Part shown: in pieces, positions 16,133 to 24,217 of the stretch
How positions within the stretch are numbered: position 1 is the first letter of the stretch
How the letters are laid out: every line of letters starts with the position of its first letter
Position numbers and translations under genes: made by a program
Notes under the pieces: generated by a model
What the model was told of the DNA's origin: nothing
Databases searched by the model: none
What the model saw: only the letters and a program-made list of their open reading frames with translations
From: Humitalea rosea
GTDB taxonomy: Bacteria; Pseudomonadota; Alphaproteobacteria; Acetobacterales; Acetobacteraceae
Length of the DNA: 38,479 nt
Direction of reading: 5' to 3'
NCBI RefSeq assembly: GCF_003253705.1
Contig: NZ_QKYU01000033.1
Span: 1-38,479, forward strand

Positions 16133-17380
16133 ATGAGCGACGAAGCCCAGGGTCCACCCTCGGCCCTCGAAGGACTGCGCGTGCTGGATCTCTCCGGCGC
16201 GATGGGGAATTATTGCGGCAAGCTGTTCGCCGACATGGGCGCCGACGTGATCCTGGTGGAGCCCCCCGCGGGCAGCGAGCTGCGCCAAGAGCCCCCCTTC
16301 ATCGGCGATGTGCCGGGCGTCGAGCGTAGCCTGAACTTCGCCTACCAGAACACGAGCAAGCGCGGGATCGGCCTTGATCTGGACACCGCCAGCGGCCAGC
16401 GCATCCTGCGTGAGATCGCGGCGACGGCGGATCTGGTGATCGAGACCTTCCCGCCCGGCTGGCTGGAGGCACGCGGCCTCGACTACGCCAGCCTGGCCCG
16501 GCTGCGCCGCCAGATCGTCGTCGCCAGCATCACGCCCTTCGGGCAGACCGGACCCTATGCGCAGTTCGGCGCGACGGATCTCGTCGGCCTGGCGACGGGC
16601 GGGCTGCTCTACATGGGCGGCTACCGCGATACGGCGCCGACCCAGGCGCATGGCGACCAGGCCTTCAAATGCGCCGCGATGTATGGCGCCGTCGCCGCGA
16701 TGCTGGCCGTCACCGAAGCCGAGCTCTCCGGCCATGGGCAGCATGTCGACGTCTCGATGCAGGAATGCGTGACGCTCGCGCTGGAGAATGCCGCGCAGAC
16801 CTACGATCTCGAAGGCGTGGTGCGCCAGCGCCCCCCGGGTGACCAGCGCTTCGCGGGCTACGGCCTGTTCCCGTGCAAGGACGGCTACATCTATCTCGGC
16901 TCCCGCGGCATCGGCAACAGCCCGGCGTGGTCGCGCAGCCTGCAATGGTTCAAGGACGAGAAGATGCCGGGCGCGGAGCGGCTGTTCGGCCCGGAGTGGT
17001 CGGACCTCGACTACCTCAAGGGGATCGAGGCGCGCGAGGTCTTCGCCGATCTGTTCATCCCCTGGGCCCGCCAGCACAGCAAGGCCTGGCTGTACAGCGA
17101 GGGCCAGAAGCGCCTGATCCCGCTGGCGCCGGTGAGCACGCCCGCCGACCTTGTCGAGAACCCGCAGCTCCAGGCGCGCGGCCATTTCGTCCCCTTCACG
17201 CATCCCCTCGTGGCGCAGGCGGCACGCATGCCCGGCGCGCCCTATGTCCTCTCCGAAACGCCCTGGAAGGTGCGGCGGCCCGCGCCCAGGCTCGGCGAGC
17301 ATACCGCGGAGGTCCTGGCCGAAATCGGCATCGCGCCGGACGAGGTGGCGCGGCTCTTCTCCGCGGGCGTGGTCGCATGA
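16133..17380 (+). CDS. Class III (CaiB/BaiF) CoA-transferase
   Basis: 415-residue single-domain CoA-transferase. It starts LEGLRVLDLSGAMGNYCGKLFADMGADVILVE. The catalytic Asp candidate is D206 in GQHVDVSMQE. Other family motifs are SKRGIGLDLDTASGQ, FGQTGPYAQF and the C-terminal RRPAPRLGEHTAEVL. Class III enzymes usually work as interlocked dimers. Its stop overlaps the ATG of the next CoA-transferase by four bases, suggesting stoichiometric production, and the two may form a heteromer. Confidence 0.88.
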   Translation: MSDEAQGPPSALEGLRVLDLSGAMGNYCGKLFADMGADVILVEPPAGSELRQEPPFIGDVPGVERSLNFAYQNTSKRGIGLDLDTASGQRILREIAATADLVIETFPPGWLEARGLDYASLARLRRQIVVASITPFGQTGPYAQFGATDLVGLATGGLLYMGGYRDTAPTQAHGDQAFKCAAMYGAVAAMLAVTEAELSGHGQHVDVSMQECVTLALENAAQTYDLEGVVRQRPPGDQRFAGYGLFPCKDGYIYLGSRGIGNSPAWSRSLQWFKDEKMPGAERLFGPEWSDLDYLKGIEAREVFADLFIPWARQHSKAWLYSEGQKRLIPLAPVSTPADLVENPQLQARGHFVPFTHPLVAQAARMPGAPYVLSETPWKVRRPAPRLGEHTAEVLAEIGIAPDEVARLFSAGVVA

Positions 17381-18606
17381 GCGCGGTCTCCGGGCTGCCG
17401 CTGGCCGGTCTGACGGTCGCGGATTTCTGCTGGATCGGGGCGGGGTCGTATACGACCAAGATCCTCGGCGACATGGGCGCCGACGTCATCAAGATCGAAA
17501 GCTCGACCCGGCTGGATTCGCTGCGCCTGGCCGGCCCCTACAAGGACGGCAAGCCAGGGGTCAATCGCAGCGGCTATTTCGCGGACCGCAATTCCAGCAA
17601 GCGCGGCATCACGGTCGACATGAAGCACCCGCGCGCGCTTGAGGTCATCAAGCGGCTGATCGCGAAGAGCGACATCGTCGCCAACAACTTCGCCGCGGGC
17701 GTGATGGAGAAGTTCGGCCTGAGCTACGAGGATGTCGTGCGGATCAGGCCCGACGTCATCTACCTCGCGATGTCCATGCAGGGCTCGCAAGGACCCCAGC
17801 GCGACTTCCGCGGCACGGGCAGCAGCATCGCCGCGCTGACGGGCATCCTCGACCTCAGCGGCCTGCCCGGGCGCGTGCCCGCGGGCACCGGCACCAACTA
17901 TCCCGACCACCTGCCCAATCCCTGCCACGCGGCTTTCGCCGTGCTCGCGGCGCTGCGTCATCGCCGCCGCACCGGCCAGGGGCAGTACATCGACTTTGCC
18001 CAGACCGAGCCCATGCTCTCGCTCATGGGGCCGACCTTTCTCGACCTTGCCGTGAACGGCCGGTTGCAGCAGCGGCGCGGGAACGACCACCCCTGGGCGG
18101 CGCCGCACGGCGTCTATCCCTGCGTCGGCGAGGATCGCTGGATCGCGATCACGGCGATGAGCGATGCGCAATGGGCCGCCCTCGCCGAGGTGATGGGGCA
18201 GCCCGCCTGGGCGCGGGAGGAGCGCTGGCGGACGATGCCGCATCGCTATCGCGAGCGGGAAGAGCTCGACCGCCACATTGGCGCCTGGACCGCGGGACAG
18301 GACGCCCAGGCGCTGATGCTGGCGCTTCAGGCCAAGGGCGTGCCGGCTGGCGCCGTCCAGGATGCGCGCGATGTCACGCGCCACGATCCGCAGTTGCAGC
18401 ATCGGGAGCACTGGGTGCGGATGCCGCATGCGGAGATGGAGGAGTCGATCTACAACAACCTGCCGTTCCGCTTCACGCGCACGCCTGTGAAGCCGACCCG
18501 GCCCGCCCCGCTGCTGGGCGAGCACACGCGCGAGGTCCTTGGCGGCATGCTGGGCTTCTCCGAAGCGGAGATCGAAGGGTTGGAAGCGCAGCAGGCGCTG
18601 AAGTGA
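17377..18606 (+). CDS. Class III (CaiB/BaiF) CoA-transferase
   Basis: 409 residues from the ATG at 17377, which overlaps the preceding stop (ATGA). The frame is open far upstream, but that part is a shadow of the preceding gene. The N-terminus reads LAGLTVADFCWIGAGSYTTKILGDMGADVIKIE; SKRGITVDMKHP follows, and the putative catalytic Asp is D206 in GQYIDFAQTE. The C-terminal motif is TRPAPLLGEHTREVL. Its pairing with the upstream gene resembles two-subunit class III transferases such as those of anaerobic aromatic or hydroxyacid pathways. The acid it activates cannot be named from the sequence. Confidence 0.88.
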   Translation: MSAVSGLPLAGLTVADFCWIGAGSYTTKILGDMGADVIKIESSTRLDSLRLAGPYKDGKPGVNRSGYFADRNSSKRGITVDMKHPRALEVIKRLIAKSDIVANNFAAGVMEKFGLSYEDVVRIRPDVIYLAMSMQGSQGPQRDFRGTGSSIAALTGILDLSGLPGRVPAGTGTNYPDHLPNPCHAAFAVLAALRHRRRTGQGQYIDFAQTEPMLSLMGPTFLDLAVNGRLQQRRGNDHPWAAPHGVYPCVGEDRWIAITAMSDAQWAALAEVMGQPAWAREERWRTMPHRYREREELDRHIGAWTAGQDAQALMLALQAKGVPAGAVQDARDVTRHDPQLQHREHWVRMPHAEMEESIYNNLPFRFTRTPVKPTRPAPLLGEHTREVLGGMLGFSEAEIEGLEAQQALK

Positions 18607-18641
18607 CCGGCGGATGATGACTCGGATCCAGGAGCCGCTCG

Positions 18642-19787
18642 ATGCATCCGCTGCGTGACACATGCGCCATCGTCGGCGTCGGCGCCAGCGCGCAGGGCAA
18701 GGTGCCGGGGTCTTCGGCGATCTCGCTGTCCGTCGAGGCCTTCAAGCGGGCGCTGGATGACAGCGGATTGCGCAAGGAGGAGATCGACGGGCTGCTGACC
18801 CTGCCGGGGCAGACCTCCGCCGAAGGCGCGCTGAACTACCTCCGCCTCGGCGAGACCCTGGGCATCGATCCGCGCTTCACCGGCACGATGAACATGGGCG
18901 GCGCCACGCCGGGCGTCATGCTGCAGCATGCCGTCCTCGCGGTGAATGCCGGCATGGCGAAGAACGTGGCCTTCGTCTTCGGGGATGCCGCGGCGACGGG
19001 CGGCGGCAAGTACGACCGTGCCCAGGGCTGGGGGGATTCCTCCTCGATCTGGGGCTATATGTCGGCCGCGGCGAACAGCGCCATCACCGCGGCCCGGCAC
19101 ATGGCGGTCTATGGGACGACGAGCCGGCAGTTGGGCGAGATCGCCGTCGCCTGCCGGTATCACGCCTCGCTGAACCCGGATGCGGTGATGCGCACGCCGA
19201 TCACCGTCGAGGATCACCAGGCCTCGCGCTGGGTGGTGGAACCGCTGCACCTGCTCGACTGCTGCCTCGTCTCCGATGGCGGCGTCTGCGTCATCGTCTC
19301 CAGCGCCGAGCGCGCGCGGGACCTGAAGCAGAAGCCGGTGCTGATCTCCGGCATGGGGCAGGCCTATACGACGCAGAACCTCGGGCGGGAGGACTGGTGG
19401 TACGCGCCGCACCAGCGGACCTCCGTGCTCGACGCCTATGCCATGGCCGGTGTCGGCCCGCGCGACATCGACGTGGTGCAGCTCTACGACAACTTCACCA
19501 TCAGCGTGATGCTGTGGCTGGAGCATGCCGGCTTCTGCAAGCCGGGCGAGGCCGGCCCCTTCTGCGAGGGCGGCCGCATCCAGCTCGGGGGGGAGCTGCC
19601 AGTCAATACGGCGGGCGGCAACCTCTCGGAATCCTACATGGAAGGCTGCCTGCACATCGTCGAGGCGGTGCGACAGCTGCGCGGGCAATGCGGGCCGCGC
19701 CAGGTGCGCGACGCCGAGGTGAGTCTGGTGACCGGACGCGGGCAGGCGCTGAATTGCGCCAACGCCCTTGTGCTGCGGAAGGGGTGA
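18642..19787 (+). CDS. Thiolase-fold protein without nucleophilic Cys (Ltp2-like aldolase candidate)
   Basis: 381-residue protein of the SCP-x/non-specific lipid-transfer thiolase branch. The usual active-site Cys region reads MNMGGATPG (about 83-91), with no Cys. The conserved GHPxGxxG segment is replaced by NTAGGNLSESYMEG (from about 322), so the catalytic His is missing too. A thiolysis mechanism is therefore unlikely. Such Cys-less thiolase-like proteins, next to a DUF35 protein, act as retro-aldolases in steroid side-chain degradation (Ltp2 with the DUF35 part of ChsH2). LYDNFT keeps a Tyr in a conserved stretch. Neighbours (DUF35, then two hotdog proteins) match that module. The aldolase assignment is inferred; a degenerate thiolase is the alternative. 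Confidence 0.75.
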   Translation: MHPLRDTCAIVGVGASAQGKVPGSSAISLSVEAFKRALDDSGLRKEEIDGLLTLPGQTSAEGALNYLRLGETLGIDPRFTGTMNMGGATPGVMLQHAVLAVNAGMAKNVAFVFGDAAATGGGKYDRAQGWGDSSSIWGYMSAAANSAITAARHMAVYGTTSRQLGEIAVACRYHASLNPDAVMRTPITVEDHQASRWVVEPLHLLDCCLVSDGGVCVIVSSAERARDLKQKPVLISGMGQAYTTQNLGREDWWYAPHQRTSVLDAYAMAGVGPRDIDVVQLYDNFTISVMLWLEHAGFCKPGEAGPFCEGGRIQLGGELPVNTAGGNLSESYMEGCLHIVEAVRQLRGQCGPRQVRDAEVSLVTGRGQALNCANALVLRKG

Positions 19788-19791
19788 CGCC

Positions 19792-20205
19792 GTGAGCGAC
19801 TATGCCAAGCCCTTGCCCATTCTGACGGATGAGAACCGGCCCTTCTGGGAGGCCTGCCGGAACGGGCGGCTGAGCCTGCAGACATGCAGCGGCTGCGCCC
19901 ATGTCCGCTACCCGATCAGCCGCTTCTGCCCGCAATGCCTTTCGGCAGAATTCGAATGGTCGGAGATGAGCGGCCGGGCGACAGTGTTCTCCTACATCGT
20001 CTTCCACCGGGCCTATCATGCCGGCTTCAGGCAGGATGTTCCGTACAATGTGGCGCTCGTCCAGTTGGAGGAGGGGCCGCGCATGTTCAGCAATGTCGTC
20101 GGTGTGCCGAACGACCAGGTCCACATCGGCGATCCGGTGGAGGTGGTGTTCGATCCCGTCACGCCCGAGGTGACGATCCCGCGCTTCCGCCCCATCTCCC
20201 AATAG
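19792..20205 (+). CDS. DUF35 zinc-ribbon/OB-fold protein
   Basis: 137 residues from the GTG at 19792, 4 bp after the thiolase-like stop and with GGAAGGGG upstream. An N-terminal helix (NRPFWEACRNG) leads to a rubredoxin-like zinc ribbon with C32, C35, C46 and C49 (CSGC...CPQC), then an OB-fold (GRATVFSYIVFHRAYHAGF, PYNVALVQLEEGPRMFSNVVG). DUF35 proteins bind acyl-CoA or serve as obligate partners of thiolase-fold enzymes. The adjacent Cys-less thiolase is the likely partner. Confidence 0.85.
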   Translation: MSDYAKPLPILTDENRPFWEACRNGRLSLQTCSGCAHVRYPISRFCPQCLSAEFEWSEMSGRATVFSYIVFHRAYHAGFRQDVPYNVALVQLEEGPRMFSNVVGVPNDQVHIGDPVEVVFDPVTPEVTIPRFRPISQ

Positions 20206-20229
20206 CCCGGATCAGCGAGGCCAGCCGAG

Positions 20230-20709
20230 ATGTACAAGGTCGAAACCAAGGCCCCCGGGGCGAAGGTCCTTGAGGATTTTCCCGAAGGCGCGGAGATGCC
20301 CGTCGTCGCCAAGGGGCCGATGCGGGCCGGCCACCAGGTGCGCTGGGCCGGCGCCTGTGACAACTACGCCTCCGAGTTCCATCACGACGAGAAGGAAGCG
20401 AAGGAGAAGGGCCTGCCGGGCCTGCTCCTCTCCGGGCCGTTCATGGCCAGCTACATGCTGACCGAGGTCACGCATTGGCTGGGCAGCGGGGCGCGGGTGA
20501 TGTCCTTCTGGGACCGCAACACCGGGCCGACCATGCCGCACGACATGGCCTATATCCACGCCAGGATCAAGCGCGCCTGGGCGGAGGGCGGCGACGGGCT
20601 GGTCGAGGTGGACTGCCATATCGTCAATCAGGACGGCAGGATCACGACGCCGGGCGGCCTGGTCGCGCGCCTGCCCCTGCGCAACGCGACGCCGGCCGCG
20701 GGAGGTTGA
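20230..20709 (+). CDS. MaoC-like (hotdog) acyl-CoA dehydratase
   Basis: 159-residue single hotdog protein. It carries a version of the hydratase-2 motif, D-N-Y-x3-F-H-H-D followed by EKEAKEKGLPGLLLSGPF (about residues 44-74), with candidate catalytic Asp and His. The protein would hydrate a trans-2-enoyl-CoA. MaoC-type single hotdogs often need a second hotdog that supplies the CoA site, and the next gene encodes one. With the upstream DUF35 and thiolase-like genes this matches the ChsH1 part of the steroid side-chain hydratase-aldolase set. Confidence 0.75.
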   Translation: MYKVETKAPGAKVLEDFPEGAEMPVVAKGPMRAGHQVRWAGACDNYASEFHHDEKEAKEKGLPGLLLSGPFMASYMLTEVTHWLGSGARVMSFWDRNTGPTMPHDMAYIHARIKRAWAEGGDGLVEVDCHIVNQDGRITTPGGLVARLPLRNATPAAGG

Positions 20710-20710
20710 G

Positions 20711-21175
20711 ATGAGCCAGGATACCGTGAATGCGGAGATGCAGGCCGCGTTGAAGGCCATGGAAGGCCCGCTCGGCCCGCCCGACTCCATGGTCATCGAG
20801 TACGGCGCCATCCGCAGGATGGCCCTGGCCATCGAGGACTTCGACCCGATCCGCTACGAGGAGGCGGCGGCCAAGGCCCGCGGCTATCGCGGCGTGGTCG
20901 CGCCCTGGCCCATCCTCTGGCTGGTCTTCTTCAATTGCCGGGACGCCCCGCTGGCCTTCTCCTTCGGGAAGGTCACCATCCACGGGCAGGACACCTATGA
21001 GTTCCACGAACCCATCATCGCCGGCGACGAGATCACCGTCACCGCCTCGGTCAGCGAGACGGCGGTCAAGCAGGGCAAGTCCGGTCCGATGGGGCTGATC
21101 GTGACACGGCGCGAATTCCGCAACCAACACGGCCAGCTCTGCGCCGTGATGTCCACGACGAACCTGCGGCGCTGA
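20711..21175 (+). CDS. MaoC N-terminal/FAS1-like hotdog protein
   Basis: 154-residue hotdog protein of the FAS1-like dehydratase type: an N-terminal helix, AIEDFDPIRYEEAAAKARGYRGVVAPWPILW (the APP-like segment of the family) and TIHGQDTYEFHEPIIAGDEITVTASVSE. No hydratase-2 D-x4-H motif is visible, so it is probably the non-catalytic, CoA-binding partner of the preceding protein, as ChsH2's N-terminal domain is for ChsH1. The ATG follows one base after the preceding stop, indicating tight coupling. It is the last gene of the plus-strand run. Confidence 0.75.
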   Translation: MSQDTVNAEMQAALKAMEGPLGPPDSMVIEYGAIRRMALAIEDFDPIRYEEAAAKARGYRGVVAPWPILWLVFFNCRDAPLAFSFGKVTIHGQDTYEFHEPIIAGDEITVTASVSETAVKQGKSGPMGLIVTRREFRNQHGQLCAVMSTTNLRR

Positions 21176-21185
21176 ACGGCGCCGC
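21166..21185. terminator. Short hairpin between convergent genes
   Basis: GCGGCG (21166-21171) with CGCCGC (21180-21185) and an 8-base loop, spanning the 16 bp between two convergent stop codons. A 6-bp GC stem without a T-tract; weak evidence. Confidence 0.3.
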
Positions 21186-21191
21186 CGCGCC

Positions 21192-21995
21192 TCAGCCCGG
21201 CCGCGGATCCGCGTCGAGCCGCACGGCGATGCCTTCCAGCCCCGGTCCCGAGGCGGGGTAGAGCTCCATCACCTTCGGGTCGTGGCCCGGCACGATATGG
21301 TCGTCCGAGCTCGCCAGCCGATGCAGGGTAGTGAAAGCCTCCAGCATGGCCGGCACGTCGGTGGCGACGGCGAAGGGCCGGCGGTCGCGGTAGTTGGCGT
21401 AGAAATGCGTCGCATCGCTCGCCAGCACCACCCAGCCGCGGCGCGTCCGCACCCGCACCACCTGCAGGCCGAGCGAATGGCCGCCCACATGATGCACCGT
21501 GATCCCGGGCGCGATCTCGCCGGCGCCGTCGTGGAACTGCGCGCGCCCCTGGAACACGCGGCCCACCATGGCCGTCACGTCCTCGGCTTCGAAGGTCCTG
21601 CTGAGTTCGGTGTGGCACATGCAGCGGCCTGTGCAGAAGGCCATCTCCCGATCCTGGACATGGTAGCGCGCCGCCGGGAACATGGCGTGGTTCCCCGCAT
21701 GGTCGAAGTGCATGTGCGAGAGGATGACGTCCGGCACCGTCGCCGCATCCACGCCGATCGCCCGCAGCCCCTCCGCGGGCGTCCGGATCAGTTCGCGGCC
21801 GCGCTTCTTCGCCACCGCCGCGTCGTAGCCGGTGTCGAGCACCATCGTGCGGTCCCGCCCGACGATGGCCCAGACGAAGTAGTCGAGCGGCATGTCGCCG
21901 ACATCGTGCGGATCGGGCGTCAGGAAGTTCCTCGCCGCCAGGCGCGCGTGATGCGCATACTTCACCGCATGGATCTCGTACACGTCGTCGGTCAT
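21192..21995 (-). CDS. MBL-fold hydrolase (N-acyl-homoserine-lactonase-like)
   Basis: 267-residue metallo-beta-lactamase-fold protein with the metal motif SHMHFDHAGN (H94, H96, D98, H99), further ligands near HVGGHSLG and in ASDATHFY, and VPGHDP at the end. Homologues are often annotated as AHL lactonases. There is no luxI or luxR here, and the context suggests hydrolysis of a lactone or thioester of the catabolic pathway instead. The start at 21995 has GAGGGAGGATCGGC upstream. A putative operator lies 25 bp before it. Confidence 0.82.
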   Translation of the reverse strand: MTDDVYEIHAVKYAHHARLAARNFLTPDPHDVGDMPLDYFVWAIVGRDRTMVLDTGYDAAVAKKRGRELIRTPAEGLRAIGVDAATVPDVILSHMHFDHAGNHAMFPAARYHVQDREMAFCTGRCMCHTELSRTFEAEDVTAMVGRVFQGRAQFHDGAGEIAPGITVHHVGGHSLGLQVVRVRTRRGWVVLASDATHFYANYRDRRPFAVATDVPAMLEAFTTLHRLASSDDHIVPGHDPKVMELYPASGPGLEGIAVRLDADPRPG

Positions 21996-22019
21996 GCCGA
22001 TCCTCCCTCAGCCCATTCC

Positions 22020-22033
22020 TGTCATCGATACCA
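22020..22033. promoter_or_regulatory. Putative LacI-type operator of the MBL hydrolase
   Basis: TGTCATCGATACCA, matching the consensus at 12 of 14 positions with ATCGAT at its centre, 25 bp upstream of the start codon at 21995. Confidence 0.5.
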
Positions 22034-22101
22034 AATCCGCGCGGCCGACATCGCTGGGACCGGCGGCTGACCGGCACGTACCAGCGGGCGGTGCGAGGGC
22101 C

Positions 22102-23001
22102 TCAGGCCGGGCTGCGCACCTCGACCCCGGCCCATTGTTCCACCACCTTCGCGATCGAGGTGAAGTCGCTGTCCGCGCCGAACAGGGCGCTGGTCACGCC
22201 GAGCATCTGGCGCACCGCGCTGCCCACCACCATCGGCACGCCCATCGCCTCCGCCTCGTCCACGCAGAGCCGGACGTCCTTGTGCGACAGGCCCGTGGTG
22301 AAGCCGAAATCGAAGGTGCGGGGGATGACGGCGCGGGGGAACTTGTCCTGCGTCGCGCTGTTGCGGCCGCTGCTGGCATTGATCACCTCGCACATCAGCG
22401 CGGGATCGAGGCCGGCCTTCACGCCCATGACGAGGGCCTCCGACGTGACCGCCAGCGCCGCCGCGGCGAGCAGGTTGTTGCAGAGCTTCATCACCTGCGC
22501 CTGGCCCGCGCCCTCGCCGCAGAAGAAGGGCTTGCCAAAGGCGCGCAGCAGCGGCTCCAGCGTGGCATAGGCATCGCGCGGGCCGGAGACCATCAGCGCG
22601 AGCGTGCCAGCCGCGGCCCCCGAGATGCCGCCGCTCACCGGGCAGTCGAGCATGGCACGCCCGGCCTCCGCGAAGCCCGCCGCGACCTCGCCCGCCACGC
22701 GCGGGCCGGTGGTGGACAGGTCGATGAAGACCCGCGCGCGCTGGCCGGCCAGGACGCCATCGGGCCCGAGCGCCACATCCCGCACCACGGCGGGGGTGGG
22801 CAGGCTGGCGAAGACGAGATCGGCGCGGTCCGCCACTTCCCGCACGCTTCCCGCCGCCGTGGCGCCCTGCGCGACCAGCGCCTGCACCGCACTCTCCGCC
22901 CGGTCGTAGACGACGAGGGCGTGTCCGGCCTGCAGCAGTCGCGCCGCCATGCGGCTGCCCATCTGGCCAAGCCCGACGAAGCCGAGCACCTGGTCCGCCA
23001 T
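22102..23001 (-). CDS. NAD(P)-dependent oxidoreductase, 3-hydroxyisobutyrate dehydrogenase family
   Basis: 299-residue beta-hydroxyacid dehydrogenase. Rossmann motif GFVGLGQMGSRMA at the N-terminus, substrate-binding DCPVSGGISGAAAGTL near residue 120, and the catalytic Lys in QVMKLCNNLL. C-terminal helices include GLSHKDVRLC. The family oxidises 3-hydroxyisobutyrate, tartronate semialdehyde or related acids. The start at 23001 follows AAAAGGGAGG; a longer start at 23022 would swallow this Shine-Dalgarno. It lies downstream of the lacI-type gene on the same strand, and may process a branched C4 fragment. That role is inferred. Confidence 0.85.
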   Translation of the reverse strand: MADQVLGFVGLGQMGSRMAARLLQAGHALVVYDRAESAVQALVAQGATAAGSVREVADRADLVFASLPTPAVVRDVALGPDGVLAGQRARVFIDLSTTGPRVAGEVAAGFAEAGRAMLDCPVSGGISGAAAGTLALMVSGPRDAYATLEPLLRAFGKPFFCGEGAGQAQVMKLCNNLLAAAALAVTSEALVMGVKAGLDPALMCEVINASSGRNSATQDKFPRAVIPRTFDFGFTTGLSHKDVRLCVDEAEAMGVPMVVGSAVRQMLGVTSALFGADSDFTSIAKVVEQWAGVEVRSPA

Positions 23002-23065
23002 CAGCGGTTCCTCCCTTTTCATAGCTGGGGTCAGAAGCGCGAGCGCCGGTCCCGCCTATGGCGGG

Positions 23066-24109
23066 TCAGGTGCTGGCGCGGTGGATGATCTCGAAGCGCA
23101 GGTCGATCGAGACCCGGCTGGTCGAGCGGCCCTGGATCCGGTCGAGCAGCACCTCCGCGCTGCGCCGCCCGATCTCCAGCCGCGGCAGCCGCAGCGTGGT
23201 CACCGGCGGCACCAGATGCGCGAGCAGGTCGATGTTGTCGAAGGCGGCGATTGCCACCTTCTCCGGCACCGGCCAGCCCCGGCGGATGCATTCCAGCACC
23301 GCCCCGATCGCCAGCACGTCGCCGGCGAAGAAGATCGCATCGGGCGCGGCGCCGCCTTCCAGCAGGCGCAACAACGCCTCCGCGCCCGAGGCGAGGCCCG
23401 GCGGCATCTCCAGCATCAGCCGCGGATCGGCCGGCAGGCCGACTTCGGCAAGCGCTGCGCGGTAGCCTTCCTGCCGGTCGCGGCTGCGCGCATTGGTCGA
23501 TGCCGGCAGGGTGACCAGGGCGATGCGCCGGTAGCCCAGCCGCGCCAGGTGCAGCGTCATGGCCTTCGCCGCATCGAAGTTCGAGTAGCTGACGACCATG
23601 TCGATCGGCGTCGGCGTCAGCGTGCCGTTCTCCGCCACCGGCACGCCGGACTGGCGGATCATTGCCACCGCCTCCGGGGTGTGGGTCGTGTCGTGCAGGA
23701 TCAGCCCGGCCACGCGCTGGCCCAGGAAGGCACGGATCGCCGCCTCCTCCGCCACCGCGCTGTAGCCGCTGTCGGCGATCATCAACTGGTGGTCGTGCTG
23801 CCGCAGCACGTCCGAAATTCCCTGCACCGTGCTGGCGAAGAGCGAATTCTCGATGCTCGGCACCACCAGCCCGATCACATTGGAGCGGCGGGAGGAGAGG
23901 CTGCCGGCGAGCTTGTTCGGCACGTAGCCCACCGCGCGCACGGCTTCCTCCACGCGCCGGCGGACGTCGGCCGAGACCTTCCCGGGGTCCTTGAGCGCGC
24001 GCGAGACGGTCATGGTGGAGACCTGCGCCGTGCGCGCCACGTCGCGCATCCGCACGACGCCGGGGGCGGCCGGGCGCCGCTGTCCGTCTGGTCCTGTTGC
24101 GTCGTCCAT
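23066..24109 (-). CDS. LacI-family transcriptional regulator
   Basis: 347 residues. The helix-turn-helix at 21-45 (MRDVARTAQVSTMTVSRALK) and the hinge YVPNKLAGSLSSRRSNVIGLVVP (62-84) are typical of LacI/GalR proteins, followed by a periplasmic-binding-like effector domain (SYSNFDAAKAMTLHL, FFAGDVLAIGAV, AAFDNIDLLAHLVPPVTT). These proteins usually repress nearby catabolic genes until a ligand binds. The TMTVSR recognition helix resembles that of GntR-like members whose operators are palindromes with a central CG, as are the repeated sites reported here. It is the only regulator gene of the cluster. No clear consensus site lies before its own start. Confidence 0.9.
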   Translation of the reverse strand: MDDATGPDGQRRPAAPGVVRMRDVARTAQVSTMTVSRALKDPGKVSADVRRRVEEAVRAVGYVPNKLAGSLSSRRSNVIGLVVPSIENSLFASTVQGISDVLRQHDHQLMIADSGYSAVAEEAAIRAFLGQRVAGLILHDTTHTPEAVAMIRQSGVPVAENGTLTPTPIDMVVSYSNFDAAKAMTLHLARLGYRRIALVTLPASTNARSRDRQEGYRAALAEVGLPADPRLMLEMPPGLASGAEALLRLLEGGAAPDAIFFAGDVLAIGAVLECIRRGWPVPEKVAIAAFDNIDLLAHLVPPVTTLRLPRLEIGRRSAEVLLDRIQGRSTSRVSIDLRFEIIHRAST

Positions 24110-24118
24110 GCCGGCAGG

Positions 24119-24202
24119 AGCCTTCCGTCTTCACGCTGCGCGCATCCCCGCGGGGAACGCCAGTGGCGACCATAGCGGCGGCATGGGGCAGGACGGAAGG
24201 CT
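24119..24202. repeat. 11-bp inverted repeat upstream of the lacI-type gene
   Basis: AGCCTTCCGTC (24119-24129) and GACGGAAGGCT (24192-24202) are exact inverted copies 62 bp apart. Between them lies the perfect palindrome CCCCGCGGGG (24146-24155). They lie between the regulator start and the SDR stop. They could be a terminator of the SDR gene or part of the regulator's control region. Confidence 0.35.
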
Positions 24203-24217
24203 TCAGCGGGCCGTGGC

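Noticed and set aside
21192-21995. Quorum-quenching role of the MBL hydrolase
   Set aside because: The AHL-lactonase name is a family label only. There is no luxI/luxR, and the operator places it in the catabolic regulon.
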